A stretch of DNA of 64,000 nucleotides from Notospermus geniculatus (taxonomy: Eukaryota > Nemertea > Pilidiophora > Heteronemertea > Lineidae). Shown here piece by piece: positions 60,340 to 64,000 of the stretch. Position numbers and translations under genes: made by a program. The number at the start of each line of letters is the position of its first letter. The stretch's first letter is position 1. Where the stretch lies: the NCBI GenBank assembly GCA_002633025.1, contig NMRB01000765.1, positions 87,947-151,946 on the forward strand, written 5' to 3'. The notes under the pieces are model-generated. The model was not told the DNA's origin. It ran no database searches and saw only the letters and a program-made list of their open reading frames with translations.

Positions 60340-60480
60340 GGTGATCCACTATCGCGTTTTTGGCTTGAGACGCGGTTGCGTTCCCTTGCGGTTACCTTAT
60401 AAGGACTTCCGATTGCCATATAAGGCGATCGCAAGGGACCGCAACCCCGTCTCAAGCCCAAATCGCGACAGTGGATTCGC
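60340..60480. mobile_element. Hairpin MITE, GCGTTTTTGGCTTGAGACG arms
   Basis: GATCCACTATCGCGTTTTTG, GCTTGAGACGCGGTTGCG and CCCTTGCGGT on the left are inverted on the right (CGCAAGGGACCGCAACCCCG, TCTCAAGCCCAAATCGCGAC). Confidence 0.85.
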
Positions 60481-60518
60481 CGCTTTACAAAGGCCTTGCG
60501 GAGAACACCGATGAGACG

Positions 60519-60855
60519 GACCTGACAGAAGAGAACGGTGATAGGTTTCCAAAGAATCACAGAACAGTATGTTTTGCAAACAGATACTCTGAGCAGACTT
60601 TCCCCCAGAATGACCTTTCTGTCAAGTTAGGCTATCCCCTTTGCCCAGTGCGCTCAGCATGAACGAGACGTAGGCCTAATACAGCTGACTTCTAGACCCA
60701 CTCCCTCGCTGGTCTCTGCACTTTCTGCTCTTAGGACTTGAGAAGCATTGTGTTGATGAAATATTTAGCTCTATTCCAGGTTTGTTAAATATTTAACTGC
60801 TAGATATAAAGAGTCGACGGCCATGCAGATGAACGTAGGTCGTGAACACCTAGAG
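60519..60855. repeat. Local duplicate, copy 1 (possible haplotype copy)
   Basis: GACCTGACAGAAGAGAACGG to about CGTGAACACCTAG recurs with a few substitutions and small indels at 61694-62020. Confidence 0.9.
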
Positions 60856-60975
60856 CCGATTTCACAAAGGGTGTTTTAAAAGACTTAGACGCGTGTAACT
60901 TCACTAAATGCACGCACTTCCACCATGCATTTGACGAAGTTACACGCGTCAAAGTCTTAAACACCCTTTGTGAAG
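60856..60975. mobile_element. Hairpin MITE, TTTCACAAAGGGTGTTT arms
   Basis: TTTCACAAAGGGTGTTTTAA and GACTTAGACGCGTGTAACTT on the left are inverted on the right. Its right end is interrupted by the MITE starting at 60976. Confidence 0.8.
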
Positions 60976-61286
60976 GGGTTGGTTCTAAACCTGGCACTGG
61001 CACTGGTATCATATTATGGCCAGAAATCATGAAAAAATTGTATACATGTATTTACGTAACAGTTATTATTTTGGAAGATAATAGGGCCAACCAGTTTAAC
61101 ATGGATCAATTATGTTGAAAATAATTTTAATTTTTTTTCCTAGTTTTTTAGATTTTTCAACATAATTGATCCATGTTAAACTGGTTGGCCCTATTATCTT
61201 ACAAAATAATAGCTGTTAGGTAAATATACCTTTTTTCATGATTTCTGACCATAATATGATACCAGTGCCAGGTTTAGAACCAACCC
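60976..61286. mobile_element. 9-bp-TSD MITE, chimeric copy
   Basis: The left flank is TTTGTGAAG (60967-60975) but the right flank is GATGTCTTG (61287-61295), so there is no target-site duplication. The right flank is the reverse complement of CAAGACATC, the flank of the 37771-38107 copy. The element is therefore a hybrid made by misassembly or recombination. Confidence 0.85.
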
Positions 61287-61692
61287 GATGTCTTGAGACC
61301 ATGGTGACCGTGAGCTGGTTGAATCTTCAAAAAAGATATAAGGAAGGATGCTAAAAAAGAAAGAAATGGTTTGATATTATCGTGTGTCACTGCGCGGTAT
61401 GTGGGCCTTGCCCAGGTCATGTGTTCAAATAATGGTGGCCGTGAGATAAAGCAGTGAAATTCTAAAAAATTCAACCCAGAGACGGTTGGCATGGCCATAA
61501 ACAAAGATCAGAAGACACCGCGGCAATAAAGTCTGACCTCCCATGCGACCTTGTTCCTTATCCTCTATAAATCAAACAAACTATAGATAGTTCATGCGCA
61601 GAGTTGAGGTCCTGATTTGGAAATAATTTCGGAACTCTGTATCTCATAAAGCGCCGAATCATGTACCGGTACGCAACGAATCAGTTCTGGCT
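61001..61692. repeat. Inverted near-perfect copy of 37365-38056
   Basis: Positions x here and 99057 minus x there correspond without any indel at every point I checked (61692/37365, 61274/37783, 61076/37981). The stretch ends at an N (61693). The 76-codon frame in it is identical to the one at 37553-37783. Confidence 0.9.
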
Positions 61693-61693
61693 N

Positions 61694-62020
61694 GACCTGG
61701 CAGAAGAGAACGGTGATAGGTTTCCAAAGAATCACAGAACAGTAGTTTTGCAAACAGATACTCTGAGCAGCCTTACCCCCCAAAATGACCTTTCTGTCAA
61801 GTTAGGCTATCCCCTTTGCCCAGTGCGCTCAGCATGAACGACACGTAATACAGTTGACTTCTAGATCCCCTCCCTCGCTGGTCTCTGCACCTTTTGCTCT
61901 AGGACTTGACAAAGCATTGTGTTGATGAAATATTTAGCTCTATTCCGAAGGTTTGTTAAATATTTAACTGCTAATATAAAGAGTCGACGGCCAGATGAAC
62001 GTAGGTCTTGAACACTAGGG
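61694..62020. repeat. Local duplicate, copy 2
   Basis: It begins immediately after the N at 61693 and parallels 60519-60855. Beyond the duplicate the two copies run into different MITEs. Confidence 0.9.
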
Positions 62021-62165
62021 CCGTATGCACCAACGAAGATTATCTTGAACTGAGGTTGAGCCACTGCTTTTCAATTGTTCAGGTTTGCCAGGGTATGATG
62101 TGACAATGGAAAAGTTGTGCCTCAACCTGAGTTCAAGATAATCTTCGTTGGTGCATACGGCCCCC
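62021..62165. mobile_element. Hairpin MITE, GGGCCGTATGCACCAACGAA arms
   Basis: GGGCCGTATGCACCAACGAA with GATTATCTTGAACT on the left is inverted on the right as AGTTCAAGATAATC and TTCGTTGGTGCATACGGCCC. Confidence 0.9.
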
Positions 62166-63043
62166 AGTGAATGGTTTCGGGAAAGTACAGGTTTCTGAGC
62201 CCCTAACCACATGGAGTAAAACCTTGAACTATTCTACGGTTCCTCTATCGCTGTCTACAAAAACGGTTAGTATACTATAGTGTTCCAACTCTGCTAGAAT
62301 TCAAAATCATCTTATCATAACGACCCTACCGCGTCGGAGAGTAGTCATCGACGTGGGATTCGCAAAAACAAATGAAGATATACGGACCCTTTAGAAAAGC
62401 GAATTACAATCTTCAAGCTATGGATCGTACCCTTAGAGGAATACTAAACCAATGACAAAGGCAATTTTCACCCGAAAGTGAATAAGTTATAGCTCATTTC
62501 GGCAATAAATCACGTCCATGGTTCATCCTTGGTGGACGGGCTCCTGGTTGCCTTGTGATACGGCACCTATTGTTCTCCCCAGGGGCACTGAGAGTAACCA
62601 GTGACCTTTTATAGCATCTTACGCTTGCTGGAACCATCGGTAGATGATATGACAAAGGGGACTGGCTTGTTGTTGGGCTTTTCCAAAACAAAATTGGTAG
62701 AGCAGTTCATACATGGAACATCCCTGCATTTACGTGCCGTATGTGAGGTATGTGTTATTGCAGAAAAAATGTAACCACACAGTACCCTGGCTGTTTGTAA
62801 TAACACATTAATTATAAATCAGTCACTGATTCAGAAGAAGGTATTTTGTTTGTGGTTACTGTGGAAATGCCAGGCATGCCAGGAAGACGGACAATCGCCT
62901 CTGAACTTCGTCTCCTGGTCTGGTAGGACGAGATGCATTTGAGTGTAAGTTTCCTTACAGAGAACCAGTCAGTATGCACGACTTCCTAGAGTGCCCAAGA
63001 CAACCTTCCAAAACGGCCTGTGCAGCATCAGTGACTTAGGGTT

Positions 63044-63317
63044 GCCACGGTGGTGTCGTGGTTCGGGCCTCCGACTAGCGGTCAGAGGGTCCCGGGTTCG
63101 AATCCCACTGGGCGTGAGACTTTGGGCAAGTCTCTTTGCCTCACTGACCTCTCTCCACCCAGGTGTATAAATGGGTACCGGTCGGAAATGCTCGGATTGC
63201 GCTGAATGAGCAGCTCATCTGAGTTCTACTGAAAGGTTTCAGGATAGACTGGGGTTAAAGTGTAAAGTCGGATGACACCTCTACCGTTGTTGTCAGACTA
63301 TAAACCCAAACTTTAAC
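63044..63317 (+). mobile_element. tRNA-derived SINE, most complete copy
   Basis: Head GCCACGGTGGTGTCGTGGTT, B box GGTTCGAATCCC, body CTTTGCCTCACTGACCTCTC..ATAAATGGGTACCGGTCGG, and tail to TCAGACTATAAACCC. It serves as the reference for the two shorter or interrupted copies in the window. Confidence 0.9.
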
Positions 63318-63432
63318 TTTTTGTGCTCAAGCTAACCTCAAAGTCGTTCTCAACCTCAAATTGTATGGCAAATTACTTAGTTGAGGTTAACCTCAAAGGT
63401 AACTTTGAGCAGAGCTGGTGCAACCGGGCCCG
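63318..63432. mobile_element. Hairpin MITE, decayed
   Basis: TTGTGCTCAAGCTAACCTCA with AAGTCGTTCTCAACC on the left pairs loosely with GGTTAACCTCAAAGGTAACT and TTGAGCAGAGC on the right. The right edge is GGTGCAACCGGGCCC. Confidence 0.6.
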
Positions 63433-64000
63433 AGTCACAAAATACAGCCTTTGGGAGTCGCACGATAAATCCTCTATATGTATACATTATTTAGAGTAGG
63501 TCTCCATGCAGAGAACAAAGAAGACCCATATCACTGAATCCTCCACTATTTTCTAGTACCATGCCATAAATCGGACATCATGTCTTTATAAGGATGGATC
63601 TTTTGATACAAAAGCATATAAACTCATCAATAAAACGATCTTGTACTCATCCTGACACCAAGGGTCGACATTTTCAGTCGGAACGTTACAACTGGCGAGA
63701 AATATTCTTCATCATTGCGTTATAGAACTGCAGCTGTATCATTCACGTCCCGGAAACGGTTCACTATAGCAATCGCCGTCAACTCTGATCAGGATTGAGA
63801 TAACACGGAAAAATTATTGCATCCTTGACCACTTGGCTTCCGCGAATGGTAACCATGATCGAGTCCCCGACTGACTTGATTTTCCTACCAGCATTTACAT
63901 CTATTTCCAATCATTCGGCAATGCAAATGACTCAAGTTCATCATCGATGTTCCCATTTGCGGAGCCTTTGTAGTGGCCGAGATCTTGTTCATCTTCGCTG

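Larger units (their letters stand above)
51891..64000 (+). other. Intron of second Hox gene, continuing past the window
   Basis: No homeobox or other exon is visible. It holds foldback elements, a SINE and an apparently misassembled stretch (60519-62020). Between 51891 and 53350, and between 53700 and 55165, I see little beyond single-copy DNA, except a possible dispersed repeat at about 53104-53280 and Ns at 52926 and 53588. From 63433 to 64000 I see nothing. Confidence 0.75.

Noticed and set aside
37553-61504. Identical 76-codon protein encoded at two places
   Set aside because: Identity is explained by the perfect inverted nucleotide copy, probably an assembly artefact, not by a conserved gene.

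Overview
This is animal nuclear DNA, gene-poor and AT-rich, from the middle of a Hox cluster. The proteins, the open spacing (about 36.7 kb between two neighbouring Hox genes) and the very high load of short foldback DNA elements fit a non-vertebrate deuterostome. An enteropneust hemichordate is my first guess; an echinoderm or amphioxus is not excluded. That assignment is inference. Six single-base Ns and one 305-base N run show it is a draft assembly.

Layout: bases 1-4874 are upstream flank with several foldback elements. A complete central-class (Antp-like, Hox6-8) Hox gene runs on the + strand, with exon 1 at 4875-5334 (YPWM hexapeptide), a 9.1 kb intron and exon 2 at 14467-14741 (homeodomain). 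A repeat-rich intergenic region follows (14742-51430). It holds a clear miR-10-family hairpin at 24489-24566 on the same strand as the Hox genes, a 52-bp tandem repeat just upstream of it, a Tc1-like relic, many MITEs, tRNA-derived SINEs and a diverged tandem duplication of about 6.7 kb (36442-43107 / 43113-49965). Exon 1 of a second Hox gene lies at 51431-51890. Its homeobox exon is not in the window, so its intron exceeds 12.1 kb. Hox genes in a cluster are normally transcribed in one direction with the posterior gene first, so the second gene should be the more anterior neighbour of the first.

The most unusual signal is the palindromic octamer TACATGTA. It occurs about 35 times by my hand count, where roughly two are expected. 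In nine places where a homologous sequence exists inside the window (duplication copies or opposite arms of foldback elements), the homologue has plain TA, or TA flanking a transposon, in place of TACATGTA. TA-flanked elements in the window begin with CA and end with TG. The octamers therefore look like TA-CA-TG-TA excision scars of Tc1/mariner-type elements.

There are also signs of misassembly or unresolved haplotypes. A stretch at about 61001-61692 is an apparently perfect inverted copy of 37365-38056 and ends at an N. The MITE it contains has mismatched target-site duplications. The flanking 0.33 kb is duplicated on both sides.
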